Assembly: GCA_039810085.1 (NCBI GenBank)
Contig: JBDHWG010000007.1
Coordinates: forward strand, 162,825 to 226,824
Origin: JBDHWG01 sp039810085
GTDB taxonomy: Bacteria; Chloroflexota; Anaerolineae; Epilineales; JAHCIE01
DNA length: 64,000 bases
Direction: 5' to 3'
Below the pieces are notes generated by a model. That model did not search any database. It was not told the DNA's origin and was given only the letters and a program-made list of their open reading frames with translations. Shown here piece by piece: positions 17,417 through 26,048 of this stretch. Both the position numbers and the translations under genes were made by a program. Position 1 is the first letter of the stretch, and the number at the start of each line of letters is the position of its first letter.

Positions 17417-18568
17417 CTACGCGACGTTCTGCGGGTCCGAGAGCACCTGGTCGGCCATCTCGACGGTCGCCGGCGGCGTCTCGCTCGTCGGCGGGGCTTG
17501 AACAGCGCGCCGCTGGCTCTGCCGCCGCCCCCACGCCTGGGTTGCCACGACGAAGATGACGATCAGGCCGTCGAGGGTCGTGACAAAGGCCGAAGGAACC
17601 TGGACCGAGCGCTGTAGGCTGTTCGCCCCGACGAGGAGTGAGCCGAACAGGAACGACGCGGGAATAGTGCCTAGCGGGTTCAGGTTGCCGAACAGCGCGA
17701 CGACGATGCCGTTGAAGCCCGCGTTGCTGGTGAAGCCGGTCGTGGAGCCGTCGGTGAACAGGCGGTGGTTCACGCCGAGAATCTCGACGGCGCCGGCAAG
17801 GCCGGCCAGCGCGCCGCTCAAGGCAATTGCGAGCACTTGATGGCGGCTGACGCTAATCCCGGCATAGCGCGACGCGAAGGGGTTGAACCCGACGGCGCGG
17901 ATGCGGTAGCCGAGGGTTGTCCGCCACAGGAGAATGTAGACGGCGATAGCGGCGATGACAGCCAGCGCCGCGCCGAGGTGCAGCCGCGTCGGGACCAGGC
18001 GCGGGAGGTCCGCCGCCAGCGGCAGGCGCTGCGTCTGTGGGATGCGAATCGCGTTGTCCAGCTCGGTCGGGTCGATGAGAACACCGTGCAGCAGGTAAGT
18101 CATGAGTTGCAGCGCGATGGCGTTCAGCATCACAGTGCTGAGGACCTCGTTCACTTTGTAGCGCGCTTTGAGCACGCCAGCCAGCGCGCCCCACAGGGAA
18201 CCGGCGATGAAGCCGCCGAGCAGCGCGACCGGGATGAGCAGCCAGTTAGGCCAGCCGGGCAGAGCCAGCGCCAGGGCCGTCGCGCTGAGAGCGCCCAGGA
18301 TGAACTGCCCCTCACCGCCAACGTTAATCATGCCGCCTCGATAGGCGATACAGATACCGACACCCACGAGGAGCAGCGGCGTCGCCTTGACGACGGAGTC
18401 GGCGAGGGCGTTCGGGCTGCCCCACGCGCCCTGCAACATGGCGATGTAGGCGCTCAGCGGGTTAGCGCCCAGCAAGAGGAGAATGACACCGCCTACCAGC
18501 AAAGCCAGGGCTGCCGAGAGGAACGGAACGACAATGTAGCTGAAACGACCCAGTAAGAGGTTTTTCAT
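17417..18568 (-). CDS. ABC importer permease, nucleoside/sugar type (first subunit)
   Basis: A 383-residue BPD_transp_2 permease, first gene of the importer operon. Recognisable segments are GMINVGGEGQFILGALSA and YRIRAVGFNPFASRYAGIS, the latter being the ATPase coupling loop. The C-terminal tail (about 45 residues after the last helix, ending MADQVLSDPQNVA) is hydrophilic and rich in Gln, Arg and Pro. A minus-strand sigma-70 type promoter lies at 18739-18767, leaving a leader of about 160 bases before this ATG. Confidence 0.92.
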   Translation of the reverse strand: MKNLLLGRFSYIVVPFLSAALALLVGGVILLLLGANPLSAYIAMLQGAWGSPNALADSVVKATPLLLVGVGICIAYRGGMINVGGEGQFILGALSATALALALPGWPNWLLIPVALLGGFIAGSLWGALAGVLKARYKVNEVLSTVMLNAIALQLMTYLLHGVLIDPTELDNAIRIPQTQRLPLAADLPRLVPTRLHLGAALAVIAAIAVYILLWRTTLGYRIRAVGFNPFASRYAGISVSRHQVLAIALSGALAGLAGAVEILGVNHRLFTDGSTTGFTSNAGFNGIVVALFGNLNPLGTIPASFLFGSLLVGANSLQRSVQVPSAFVTTLDGLIVIFVVATQAWGRRQSQRRAVQAPPTSETPPATVEMADQVLSDPQNVA

Positions 18569-18738
18569 GCGGAACCTGCTTGTTGGGATGGACGGAGTGG
18601 CCGCACTCCAGCGAGCGGCCTAACATACCCTTGTCCGTTCACGGGGGGTATTCTCAGCGCAGGAACGATTGCGCCGACTTGCGGTCGGCATCGGACACAT
18701 TGCGGAGGGCCAACCTGGCCCTTTTTCCTAATCGGCGG
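18569..18738. other. structured intergenic leader between the importer operon and metX
   Basis: This stretch is transcribed as the importer leader if the promoter at 18739-18767 is used. It is unusually rich in self-complementary segments on either strand: GGCCGC/GCGGCC near 18597-18620, ATACCC/GGGTAT near 18624-18652, GCGCA/TGCGC near 18658-18674, GCCGAC/GTCGGC (18673-18689), and AGGGCCA/TGGCCCT (18706-18722). I could not match it to a known riboswitch. It could be a ligand-responsive leader or simply a set of stable hairpins. Confidence 0.5.
18706..18726 (+). terminator. terminator-like hairpin with T-run (plus strand)
   Basis: The stem is AGGGCCA (18706-18712) with TGGCCCT (18716-18722). 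The T-run reads TTTTT at 18722-18726, so its first T is also the last stem base. On the plus strand this has the form of a rho-independent terminator or attenuator upstream of metX. No plus-strand gene precedes it, so it would only act on a leader RNA or on read-through. Confidence 0.5.
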
Positions 18739-18767
18739 ATTATAAGGCAGGACGGTGTTTTCGTCAA
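18739..18767 (-). promoter_or_regulatory. sigma-70 type promoter of the nucleoside importer operon
   Basis: Read on the minus strand: -35 TTGACG (18762-18767), a 17-base spacer, and a perfect -10 TATAAT (18739-18744). It points at the first permease gene, with a leader of about 160 bases. Confidence 0.8.
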
Positions 18768-18801
18768 CTGGAGCAATGGGGCGCCTTGAAATCGGCGTTG
18801 T

Positions 18802-18830
18802 TTGACAAGACAGCCGTTTACGGATACCCT
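18802..18830 (+). promoter_or_regulatory. probable metX promoter
   Basis: A perfect -35 TTGACA (18802-18807), a 17-base spacer and a weaker -10 TACCCT (18825-18830). It lies inside the longest possible metX frame (TTG 18786) and so favours the downstream GTG 18870 as the real start. Confidence 0.55.
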
Positions 18831-18869
18831 ATCGCCCTATCGACACCGATCCCCTGGACCGAGACGCCC

Positions 18870-20117
18870 GTGACCAATACGTCCTCTGCCCCGTCCGATC
18901 CGCTGTCCACCCGCCGCATCGGCGCGGTTGGCGTGGTCAGCACCCGCACGTTCGACCTGCCCTCCCCGCTCGTCCTGGAGTCTGGCGCAACTCTCGCGCC
19001 GGTGCGCATCGCCTACGAGACGTACGGGACGCTGTCGCCACGCGGCGACAACGTCATCCTGGTGTGCCACGCCCTCAGCGGCGATGCTCACGCGGCGGGC
19101 TGGAGCGCCGACAGCGACACGCCAACCGCCCTCGACGGCATCGGCGCGGAGGAGCGCGGCGTGGGTGCGCGGGGCGGGCTGGGCTGGTGGGATGGCATGA
19201 TTGGCCCCGGCAAGGCGTTCGACACGCGCAAGTTCTTCGTCGTCTCCTCCAACATCATCGGCGGCTGCCGTGGCTCGACCGGCCCGTCGTCCACGAACCC
19301 CGCGACGGGCCGACCCTACGGTCTCGACTTCCCTGTCGTGACCGTCGGCGACATGGTGAACGCGCAGCAGGCGCTCCTCGATCACCTGGGCATCGACACC
19401 CTCCTGGCCGTCACGGGCGGCTCCCTCGGCGGCATGCAGGCAATCGAATGGGCCATCACGCGGCCGCCCGTGGTGAAGGCATGCATTCCCATCGCCAGCA
19501 CGCCACGGCTCGGCGCGCAAGGCGTCGCCTGGAACGCCATTGCCCGCAACGCCATTATGGCCGACCCCAACTGGCAGGGCGGCCACTACTACGGCACGGG
19601 CCGCGCACCGATGGCGGGCATCGGCGTGGCGCGCATGGTCGGCCACGTCACCTACCTGTCGGCCGAGTCGATGGCGGACAAGTTCGGGCGGCGCTGGCAG
19701 GACCGCGAGGGTCCGTCGTACACGGTCACAAGCGCCGACTTCGCCGTCGAGAGCTATCTGCGGCACCAGGCCGAGAAATTCGCGCAACGCTTCGACGCGA
19801 ACAGCTACCTTTACATCTCGCGGGCGCTGACTTACTTCGACGTGGCGCGCTCCCACGGCTTCGGCTCCCTGGAGCGCGCGTTCGCCCGTGCCCGCGCCCG
19901 CTTCCTGCTCATCTCCTTCTCGTCGGACTGGCTCTACCCGCCGGCCGACTCGGAAGCGATTGCCCGCGCGCTCCGCATCAATGGTCGCTCCGTCGAGCAC
20001 CATAATCTTGAAACGACCTACGGCCACGACTCCTTCCTGCTCGAGGAAGCGCGCCAGATACCCATCATCCGCGACTTTCTTGACCGCACCTACGCGGCGG
20101 TTCAAGAGGGACAATAA
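18870..20117 (+). CDS. metX: homoserine O-acetyltransferase (MetX)
   Basis: An alpha/beta-hydrolase enzyme of 415 residues that acylates homoserine (acetyl- or succinyl-CoA donor) in the first committed step of methionine synthesis. The family landmarks are present: YETYGTLSPRGDNVILVCHALSGDAH near the N-terminus, the nucleophile elbow GGSLGG with Ser185, WWDGMIGPGKAFDT, the Asp in SSDWLYPP, and the His in YGHDSFL. GTG 18870 is preferred because a promoter lies just upstream and homologues begin near there; TTG 18786 would add 28 residues. The stop is 12 bases before metY, and the pair acts in sequence. Confidence 0.93.
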   Translation: MTNTSSAPSDPLSTRRIGAVGVVSTRTFDLPSPLVLESGATLAPVRIAYETYGTLSPRGDNVILVCHALSGDAHAAGWSADSDTPTALDGIGAEERGVGARGGLGWWDGMIGPGKAFDTRKFFVVSSNIIGGCRGSTGPSSTNPATGRPYGLDFPVVTVGDMVNAQQALLDHLGIDTLLAVTGGSLGGMQAIEWAITRPPVVKACIPIASTPRLGAQGVAWNAIARNAIMADPNWQGGHYYGTGRAPMAGIGVARMVGHVTYLSAESMADKFGRRWQDREGPSYTVTSADFAVESYLRHQAEKFAQRFDANSYLYISRALTYFDVARSHGFGSLERAFARARARFLLISFSSDWLYPPADSEAIARALRINGRSVEHHNLETTYGHDSFLLEEARQIPIIRDFLDRTYAAVQEGQ

Positions 20118-20129
20118 CGGAGGCCCCTT

Positions 20130-21491
20130 ATGCCTGATTTTGACCACGACCCGAATGCCCCCGCTGCGAACGGCAACGCGCACGACTTTGGGTTCGACAC
20201 CCGCAGCATCCACGCGGGCCAGCGCCCCGATCCGACAACCGGCGCCCGCGCCGTCCCCATCTACCAGACGACGAGCTACGTCTTCGAGGATACCGACGCC
20301 GCCGCGGCATATTTCAATCTGCAAGAATACGGTAACACGTACTCCCGCATCATGAATCCGACGACGGCAGCCTTCGAGGAACGCGTCGCCAACCTGGAGG
20401 GCGCTGTGGGCGGCATTGCATTCGCCAGCGGCCTCGCAGCGCAGGCCGCTGCTTTCTTCACCATGCTCCGCCCCGGCGACCATGTCGTCTCGTCCGCTGC
20501 GCTCTACGGCGGCTCGACGACGCAGCTCAAGCACCTGCTCGGCAAGCTCGGCGTCGGCCTGACCTTCGTCGATCCCGACGACCTGAGCGCCTGGGAATCG
20601 GCGGCGCGGGACAATACCAAGGTCTTCTACGGCGAGACTATCGGCAACCCGGGCGGCAACGTCCTCGACATCGAGCGCGTCGCCGAACTCGCCCACAGCC
20701 GCGGCGCGCCGCTGATGATCGATAACACTTTCGCCACGCCCTACCTGTGTCGCCCCATCGAGTGGGGTGCAGACATCGTTGTCCACTCTGCGACAAAGTT
20801 CATCGGCGGCCACGGGACGAGCATCGGCGGCATCGTCGTCGAGTCCGGGCAGTTCGACTGGTCGAATGGCCGCTTCCCGGTGGTCGCCGACCCGTCGCCC
20901 GCCTACCACGGCCTGGCGTTCCACGAGACATTCGGCGTCTACGGCTACCTCCAGAAGCTGCGCTCTGAGACACTGCGCGACCTGGGGGCGGCGCTCAGCC
21001 CGTTCAATGCGTTCCTGTTCCTCCTGGGCCTGGAGACGCTGTCCCTGCGCATGCAGCGCCACGTCGAGAACGCCCTCGCCGTCGCCCGCTTCCTGGAGGG
21101 TCACCCGATGGTGGAGCGCGTGCGCTACGCCTCGCTGGACGGCAGCCCCTACCGTACCCTCGCCGCCAAGTACCTGCCGCGTGGCGCGGGCGCGGTCTTC
21201 GCGTTCGATATTCGCGGCGGACGCGCGGCCGGCACGCGCTTCATCGAGGCGTTGCAGGTCTGGAGCCACCTGGCGAACGTGGGTGACGCCAAGAGCCTGG
21301 TCATTCACCCCGCCAGCACGACCCACCGCCAGCTCAACGACGCGGAGTTGGCCGCAGCCGGCATCACCGCCGGAACGATACGGTTGTCCGTGGGAATTGA
21401 AACACTGGAGGACCTCATTTGGGATCTAGAGAACGGGTTGAAGGCGGCGGCGCTGTTCGACAATCGCGCGGCGCGCGTGGAGGCGCAATGA
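20130..21491 (+). CDS. metY: O-acetylhomoserine sulfhydrylase (MetY)
   Basis: A 453-residue PLP-dependent enzyme of the Cys/Met metabolism family, which joins O-acetylhomoserine with sulfide to give homocysteine. It begins with the family motif FDTRSIHAGQRPDPTTGAR and YQTTSYVFED. The PLP lysine is in HSATKFIGGHG, and NPGGNVLDIE and VGDAKSLVIHPASTTH are typical of O-acetylhomoserine sulfhydrylases. The ATG follows GGAGG at normal spacing. It is directly behind metX and overlaps the following CoA-binding gene by four bases (ATGA), so all three should be translated from one mRNA. Confidence 0.95.
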   Translation: MPDFDHDPNAPAANGNAHDFGFDTRSIHAGQRPDPTTGARAVPIYQTTSYVFEDTDAAAAYFNLQEYGNTYSRIMNPTTAAFEERVANLEGAVGGIAFASGLAAQAAAFFTMLRPGDHVVSSAALYGGSTTQLKHLLGKLGVGLTFVDPDDLSAWESAARDNTKVFYGETIGNPGGNVLDIERVAELAHSRGAPLMIDNTFATPYLCRPIEWGADIVVHSATKFIGGHGTSIGGIVVESGQFDWSNGRFPVVADPSPAYHGLAFHETFGVYGYLQKLRSETLRDLGAALSPFNAFLFLLGLETLSLRMQRHVENALAVARFLEGHPMVERVRYASLDGSPYRTLAAKYLPRGAGAVFAFDIRGGRAAGTRFIEALQVWSHLANVGDAKSLVIHPASTTHRQLNDAELAAAGITAGTIRLSVGIETLEDLIWDLENGLKAAALFDNRAARVEAQ

Positions 21492-22000
21492 CAACCACTA
21501 ATGATAGCATCGCGGCAGCGCGCAATCTTACAACATACCAGGATGGGCGCGTCATCCAGGAGATCCTGCACACGGCGCGCACCATCGCCATCGTCGGCTT
21601 GTCGCCGAACACCCTGCGCGCCAGCCACTTCGTCGGCTTCTACATGCAGCGCCACGGCTACCGCATCGTGCCGGTCAACCCGCGCGAGAAAGCCATCTTG
21701 GGCGAGACGAGCTATGCCGCGCTCAAGGATATTCCCTTCCCCGTGGATATCGTAGATGTCTTCCGTCAGCCGGACGCTGTGCCAGCTATCGCTCACGAGG
21801 CCGTCGAGATTGGGGCCAAGGCGCTCTGGCTACAGTACAACGTCATCAGCTTCGAGGGCGCAGAGATCGCGGAGCGTGGCGGCCTGATGGTGGTCATGGA
21901 CCGCTGCCTCAAGGTCGAGCACGCGCGGCACATGGGACGCATGCACTGGCTCGGCTACAACACAGGGGTGATTACCTCCCGTCGCACGCCGCTTAGTTGA
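21488..22000 (+). CDS. CoA-binding domain protein (YccU-like)
   Basis: A 170-residue Rossmann-like CoA-binding domain protein. IAIVGLSPNTLRASHFVGFYMQ is the nucleotide-binding start, followed by GYRIVPVNP and the region ALWLQYNVISFEGAEIAERGG with the family pattern for CoA/NAD handling. Single-domain proteins of this family are often found beside O-acetylhomoserine sulfhydrylase, and here the start overlaps the metY stop. A role in controlling or assisting the sulfhydrylase is suggested by that repeated neighbourhood, but no reaction is established. Confidence 0.88.
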   Translation: MTTTNDSIAAARNLTTYQDGRVIQEILHTARTIAIVGLSPNTLRASHFVGFYMQRHGYRIVPVNPREKAILGETSYAALKDIPFPVDIVDVFRQPDAVPAIAHEAVEIGAKALWLQYNVISFEGAEIAERGGLMVVMDRCLKVEHARHMGRMHWLGYNTGVITSRRTPLS

Positions 22001-22113
22001 AGGCATCTCTTGCAATGGCGACATCGGCCCCTCTTCCCCTCGGCATGGTATTTGCTTCTTACGTTCGTAGATTGGCACACGTTCTTAACTGCAACCAGAA
22101 GGAGCAAATAGCC

Positions 22114-22317
22114 ATGAGTGATGCCGAGAACAAGGCCCGCGAGGCTTGGGACAAGACTGCCGGTTCGGCCAAGCAGGCCGTTGGGGATGCGACCGACGAC
22201 GCCGAGATGGAGAGCGAGGGCGCGGCTCAGAAGTCCAAGGGCCACGCCGAGGGCGCGGTGAACAAGGCGAAGGACGCCCTAGGCGACGCCAAGGACGCCC
22301 TCACAGGTAAGGACTAG
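22114..22317 (+). CDS. CsbD-like stress-response protein
   Basis: A 67-residue, highly charged, Ala/Lys/Asp-rich helical protein with repeated KAKDALGDAKDAL-type segments, matching the CsbD family of general-stress proteins. AAGGAG lies before the ATG. No membrane segment or catalytic residue is seen. Members are strongly induced in many bacteria by stress, but their molecular role is unknown. It has its own 113-base upstream gap and is closed by two hairpins, so it is probably a separate transcription unit. Confidence 0.8.
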   Translation: MSDAENKAREAWDKTAGSAKQAVGDATDDAEMESEGAAQKSKGHAEGAVNKAKDALGDAKDALTGKD

Positions 22318-22330
22318 AAGCCCAAGCTGT

Positions 22331-22414
22331 AGCGCCAGTTGAAGTTGGCGCTGCAACACCAGAGCTTGAGACATGAATCGAGAAGCCGCAGGCAAGCGCA
22401 ACTTGCCTGCGGCT
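22331..22414. terminator. two hairpins forming a bidirectional terminator region
   Basis: The first stem is AGCGCCA (22331-22337) with TGGCGCT (22346-22352). The second is a perfect 13-base stem, AGCCGCAGGCAAG (22384-22396) with CTTGCCTGCGGCT (22402-22414), loop CGCAA. They lie between the convergent CsbD and dienelactone hydrolase genes and can serve both. Confidence 0.75.
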
Positions 22415-22433
22415 CCTATTTCCAACGACTCTG

Positions 22434-23207
22434 TTAGCTCGCTGGGATGCGCTCGGCGTGGGCCGCGATGAAGGCGCGGACGCGCGCCCAGGCGTCGGCG
22501 GACGCTTCGGCGAACTCTTCAGCGCGGCGGTCGAAGAAGCTGTGCGGCGCGCCCTCGTAGATGATGATTTCATGCTCGACACCGGCCTCGTCCAGCTTGG
22601 CGTCGAACTGCTGCACCTCCTCGACCGGGATACCCTGGTCGGCGCCGCCAAACAGCCCCAGCGCCGGTACGCGAATCTGGGTCGCCTTGTCGAGCAGCGT
22701 ACCATCGCCCCGGTCGCGGGACAGGCCCGCGTAGAAGCCGATGACGCCAGCCAACCCCAGCTCCTGCGTGCCGCACAGGAACGAGTTCGAGCCGCCGAAG
22801 CAGAACCCGACGGTGAAGCTCGCTTTATCCTGTCCCACCGCGCCGCGCAGGTGGTCCAGCGAAGCCCTGGCATCCTGTAGGATCGTGGCGAAGCGGGTCT
22901 GGGCCACGTGGGGCCAGAAGTCGAACGAGTCGTCGCGCGGCGTGAGACCAGCGGTGCGCCCGAAGTAATCCATGGCGATGGTGGCGATGCCAATCTCGGC
23001 GAAGCGCAACGCCAGGTCCTTGTAGAACCCGTGCAGCCCGCGCACGTCGGGCAAAATCAGGACTTCGGCGCTCGGCTCGCCCTGGGGCAGGGCAAGGAAG
23101 GCGGCGAACTGCGTGCCGTCCGCCGCCGTCAGCACCAGGTCCTGGGTGCGGGCCTCGCCTCGGCTGCCCTCAGGTAGTGGCGGGCGGTCGTTGTCGTTGT
23201 AACACAT
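22434..23207 (-). CDS. dienelactone hydrolase family protein
   Basis: A 257-residue alpha/beta hydrolase of the dienelactone hydrolase family. The nucleophile elbow is GFCFGGS with Cys as nucleophile, as in true dienelactone hydrolases; the acid is in GGADQGIP and the histidine in GAPHSFFDR. It would hydrolyse a cyclic ester or similar carboxylic ester in the cytoplasm; no signal peptide is present. A -10-like TATACT (23260-23265 on the minus strand) precedes an AAGGAG ribosome site. No other ring-cleavage genes are nearby, so the natural substrate is open. Confidence 0.9.
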   Translation of the reverse strand: MCYNDNDRPPLPEGSRGEARTQDLVLTAADGTQFAAFLALPQGEPSAEVLILPDVRGLHGFYKDLALRFAEIGIATIAMDYFGRTAGLTPRDDSFDFWPHVAQTRFATILQDARASLDHLRGAVGQDKASFTVGFCFGGSNSFLCGTQELGLAGVIGFYAGLSRDRGDGTLLDKATQIRVPALGLFGGADQGIPVEEVQQFDAKLDEAGVEHEIIIYEGAPHSFFDRRAEEFAEASADAWARVRAFIAAHAERIPAS

Positions 23208-23273
23208 TCATCTTCTCCTTTGCTGGCGCGTCTCCAGGCTTAGAAATTCACAAAGGAAAAGTATAGCAAAAAG

Positions 23274-24077
23274 TTAGAATAACGCCTGGGTAATCCCCAT
23301 TCGCGCGATGATTTGCGCCATCTCCGCGTCCGATAGCCCCTCCACCGGCTCGCCCAGCATCAGGTTGATAACCTCATACTGCGCCGCCGTCTCGGCATAG
23401 TCTACCAGGTCCGCCGCTCCCTCAATGCTGTCGTCGTTGCGCGTCACGATACCATGCCGCCGCCACAGGACGGCGCGATGCTCCACCATGCCGGCTACTG
23501 TTAACCGCATCTGCTCGTCAGAGCCAGGCATCTCGAACGGCAGCACGCCGATGCCCTCAGGAAACTCTACGATCATCTCCGGCTGCCACCGAAACAGCCG
23601 TCGGCACAGGGCGTCGGTCGTTCCATAAGCGTCGAGGTGCGACAGGTACGTCAGGCGGATCGGCTGGGCGTGGAGGACGGCGTGATGGGCCAGGCCGCGT
23701 CGCCCGACGTGGTCGTCGTGAACCGCCAGATGGGAGTTCAGTTCGCTCGTCGGCCGGATTGGCTGAGCGGCGTAGAGTTCAGCCTGTGCCCCACCATCGC
23801 AGACGCGCAGAACGCCTAGGGTTCGCTCAGGGGAACGCGCTACGTCGCGCAGCCGGCGGTGCGTCGCCGTCACGAGCACCCAGCCGTGCGCCAGGTTCGG
23901 CGTGACAACCGGCAGATCGATAAGTCCCCGCGATCCGAAATCGGTCGGCAGCCCCGTCAGCTCACGGACGTAGACTGAGAGGTTGCCCGCCGCCGCCTCG
24001 CTCGCGCCCATCTCGGCCATGCGCTGCCCGGCCTCGCCCATGCCTTCGATGAGCGTCTTGAAATCATAGAGCGGCAT
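23274..24077 (-). CDS. class II aldolase, rhamnulose-1-phosphate aldolase-like
   Basis: A 267-residue class II (zinc) aldolase/adducin-fold protein similar in layout to RhaD: GNLSVYVREL near the start, TSELNSHLAVH in the centre and RRHGIVTR toward the end. In E. coli RhaD the metal is held by a His-x-His pair plus a later His; here the pair reads HAQ (VLHAQPIRL), so the second His is replaced by Gln while the later HGIV His remains. It may have altered metal binding or activity. Its ATG (24077) overlaps the end of the upstream aldolase-SDR gene by 14 bases, so the two are co-expressed. Confidence 0.8.
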   Translation of the reverse strand: MPLYDFKTLIEGMGEAGQRMAEMGASEAAAGNLSVYVRELTGLPTDFGSRGLIDLPVVTPNLAHGWVLVTATHRRLRDVARSPERTLGVLRVCDGGAQAELYAAQPIRPTSELNSHLAVHDDHVGRRGLAHHAVLHAQPIRLTYLSHLDAYGTTDALCRRLFRWQPEMIVEFPEGIGVLPFEMPGSDEQMRLTVAGMVEHRAVLWRRHGIVTRNDDSIEGAADLVDYAETAAQYEVINLMLGEPVEGLSDAEMAQIIARMGITQALF

Positions 24078-25890
24078 GGGAGGCTGCCTTTTCCGCCTGA
24101 GAGGTGATGGCAAGGGTCGCGCCGTTAATGAGGCGGGAGCGCGGGCTAACCAGAAACGCAACGGCCTCAGCCACGTCTCCCGATGGGATGTCGGCGCCGA
24201 CCTGGATGGTATTGATGCGGATCGAAGTAGAGCCGTCCAGCGTCATAATGGGAGAAAGTTGTGCATCAGCATCCATCAAGCGCACCAACGTGCCGCTCAT
24301 CTTCTGCCGCTCCCAAACGTTCAAGACGACTCCGTTGACAGCATCCAGCGCGCCATCCTCGACGACGATATCCACGCCACCGTAGGCCAGGACAACCGCC
24401 TCGAAGGCTGCTTTCCCGGCCGCAGCATCCGCAGCGTCGCACGTCACACCTAGGACGCGCCGCTCGCCAAACATCACCCGCAGCTCGCCCACAATCGCCT
24501 CCGCCACCGCGACGTCGGCGTTCAAAATAGCGACGTGCGCGCCGTCCAGGGCTAGTCGCTGGATAATCGCTCGGACGGTCGAGGCCGAGCCGCCAGCAAT
24601 CACGGCAACCCGCCCGCTAAGCTCGCGCGCCATCTGCTTCAAGAGGCTCAGACGGTATTGCTCCAGCGGCCAGGCGTCGACGTGATATGCCTCTTCCGGC
24701 GTCAAGCCGACGTATTCACCCAACGCCAGGCTGCCGTCGATAACCTCGATGGCGCGGCGGTAGAGCTGGTTGCTGACATCAGCGGCCTGGGCGTCCTGGC
24801 CGGTTGTGATAAGGCCGAGGCCCGGAACCAGGATGACACGCGGATTCGGGTTCACCATCGTGTCGCCTGGCTGGCGGTAGGTCTCGAAGTACGTAATGTA
24901 GTCCGCCACATATTGGCGCACGCCCGCAAGGGCCTTCTCAACGAGCACAGCCGTGCCTTCACCTGGACGCCAGTCCACGAGCAGCGGCACACGCCGATTG
25001 TGGATGAGCTGGTCAGGGTTGGAAGCGCCAATCTGGGAAAACGTCTCGATCCCTTCCGTCCCGACAAACTCGAGCACGCGCGGCGCATCATCCGTTTGCA
25101 GCACGACCGGCCGCTCGTCGCTCAGCGCGCCGCGTAGCTCCGGCAGCAGGCTCAGGAACGCCTGGCGGCGCGCCTCGGCCGACAACGACGGAACAGCCGC
25201 GCCGCTGAAAATGCGCCGCCCGTTGCGGCGCGTTGCGATGAAGTCCTCGGCCTCCTGGATCGTCTGTATCGTGCGGTTGTAGCACGTCCGACTCGTATCG
25301 CCCCAGACTGTCAGGCCATGCTTACCCATCACCACAAGCTCGGCCTTCGGGTTGCCGCGCACGCCCTCGGCGATGCGCTTGCTCAGTTCGAAGCCGGGCC
25401 GGATATACTCGACCCAGACAACGCGGTCGCCCCACAACTCGCGGCACAAGTCTGGTGCGTTCGGGGTGCAGGCCAGGCTCACGATGGCGTCCGGGTGGGT
25501 ATGGTCGACGTGGCGCGCCGGGATGAAAGCGTGCAGCAGAGTCTCGATAGACTGGCGCGGGCGGCCCGGGGCAAACGTGCAGCGCGTCAGGTAGGCGATC
25601 TGCTCGTCGTCGCTCACGGCGTCGCGCTCCAGCAGCGGCATGATTTCCGAAACGCGCAAACCGGCGAAGCCCTGTTCGGCAATCGTCGCCACGTCGCTGC
25701 CCGACGCCTTGATCCACATCACTTCGACCTCGCGGCCCAGGTGGTCCACCTCGATGAGCTTCGCACTTGTGTTGCCGCCGTAGATATTGACGATGCTGCG
25801 ATCACGCCCGAGAAGATTACTGCGGTAGACCAGGCCGTCGAGGACAGGATTTTGGGCTAATGCTTGCTCGTCCCATAGATTTTGGGGCAT
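24064..25890 (-). CDS. rhaD: bifunctional rhamnulose-1-phosphate aldolase/SDR with degenerate dehydrogenase half
   Basis: A 608-residue protein. Residues 1 to about 430 are the class II aldolase module of the RhaD-SDR fusion: NIYGGNTSAK, WIKASGSD, HVDHTHPDAI (metal histidines) and VMGKHGLTVWG. The remainder is a dehydrogenase-like domain, but the cofactor loop is AVIAGGSASTVRA rather than T-G-G-x-x-G-I-G and no Tyr-x3-Lys is visible; the total is shorter than the roughly 690-700 residues usual for the fusion. In intact enzymes the aldolase cleaves rhamnulose-1-phosphate and the SDR oxidises lactaldehyde. ATG 25890 is chosen over a 55-residue upstream extension with no coding character. A promoter lies at 25958-25985. 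Confidence 0.83.
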   Translation of the reverse strand: MPQNLWDEQALAQNPVLDGLVYRSNLLGRDRSIVNIYGGNTSAKLIEVDHLGREVEVMWIKASGSDVATIAEQGFAGLRVSEIMPLLERDAVSDDEQIAYLTRCTFAPGRPRQSIETLLHAFIPARHVDHTHPDAIVSLACTPNAPDLCRELWGDRVVWVEYIRPGFELSKRIAEGVRGNPKAELVVMGKHGLTVWGDTSRTCYNRTIQTIQEAEDFIATRRNGRRIFSGAAVPSLSAEARRQAFLSLLPELRGALSDERPVVLQTDDAPRVLEFVGTEGIETFSQIGASNPDQLIHNRRVPLLVDWRPGEGTAVLVEKALAGVRQYVADYITYFETYRQPGDTMVNPNPRVILVPGLGLITTGQDAQAADVSNQLYRRAIEVIDGSLALGEYVGLTPEEAYHVDAWPLEQYRLSLLKQMARELSGRVAVIAGGSASTVRAIIQRLALDGAHVAILNADVAVAEAIVGELRVMFGERRVLGVTCDAADAAAGKAAFEAVVLAYGGVDIVVEDGALDAVNGVVLNVWERQKMSGTLVRLMDADAQLSPIMTLDGSTSIRINTIQVGADIPSGDVAEAVAFLVSPRSRLINGATLAITSQAEKAASHAAL

Positions 25891-25957
25891 AGGAGTATCC
25901 TTTGGTACAAAGTCGCGTCGGAGACAGGCGGCGACCAATAAACGAAGGCTATTCGTA

Positions 25958-25985
25958 AGTATACCACAGCTTTTTGTTTTCGCAA
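25958..25985 (-). promoter_or_regulatory. probable promoter of the aldolase operon
   Basis: Minus strand: -35 TTGCGA (25980-25985), 16-base spacer, -10 TATACT (25958-25963), giving a leader of roughly 60 bases to the ATG at 25890. Confidence 0.6.
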
Positions 25986-26048
25986 CGTCCCTGAGACGTG
26001 TTATATGACTAAAATCGGGGCAAAGCGTAAGATAGTCGTAACATCGTG

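Noticed and set aside
18569..18738. TPP riboswitch on the minus strand (CTGAGAATACCC and GTGAACGGA resemble THI-box parts)
   Set aside because: The rest of the THI box (GAACCTGAT followed by TAAT and GCG-AGGGA) and the GGGGTGC 5' part are missing, and the genes encode a nucleoside-type importer.
18786..18869. 28-residue N-terminal extension of MetX from TTG 18786
   Set aside because: A TTGACA promoter lies inside it and the extra residues have no family similarity; GTG 18870 is preferred.
18837..21326. 829-residue minus-strand ORF opposite metX and metY
   Set aside because: It lies opposite two confident genes with clear family motifs. Its sequence is low-complexity Arg/Ala/Val/Asp-rich, as expected for antisense frames in GC-rich DNA.
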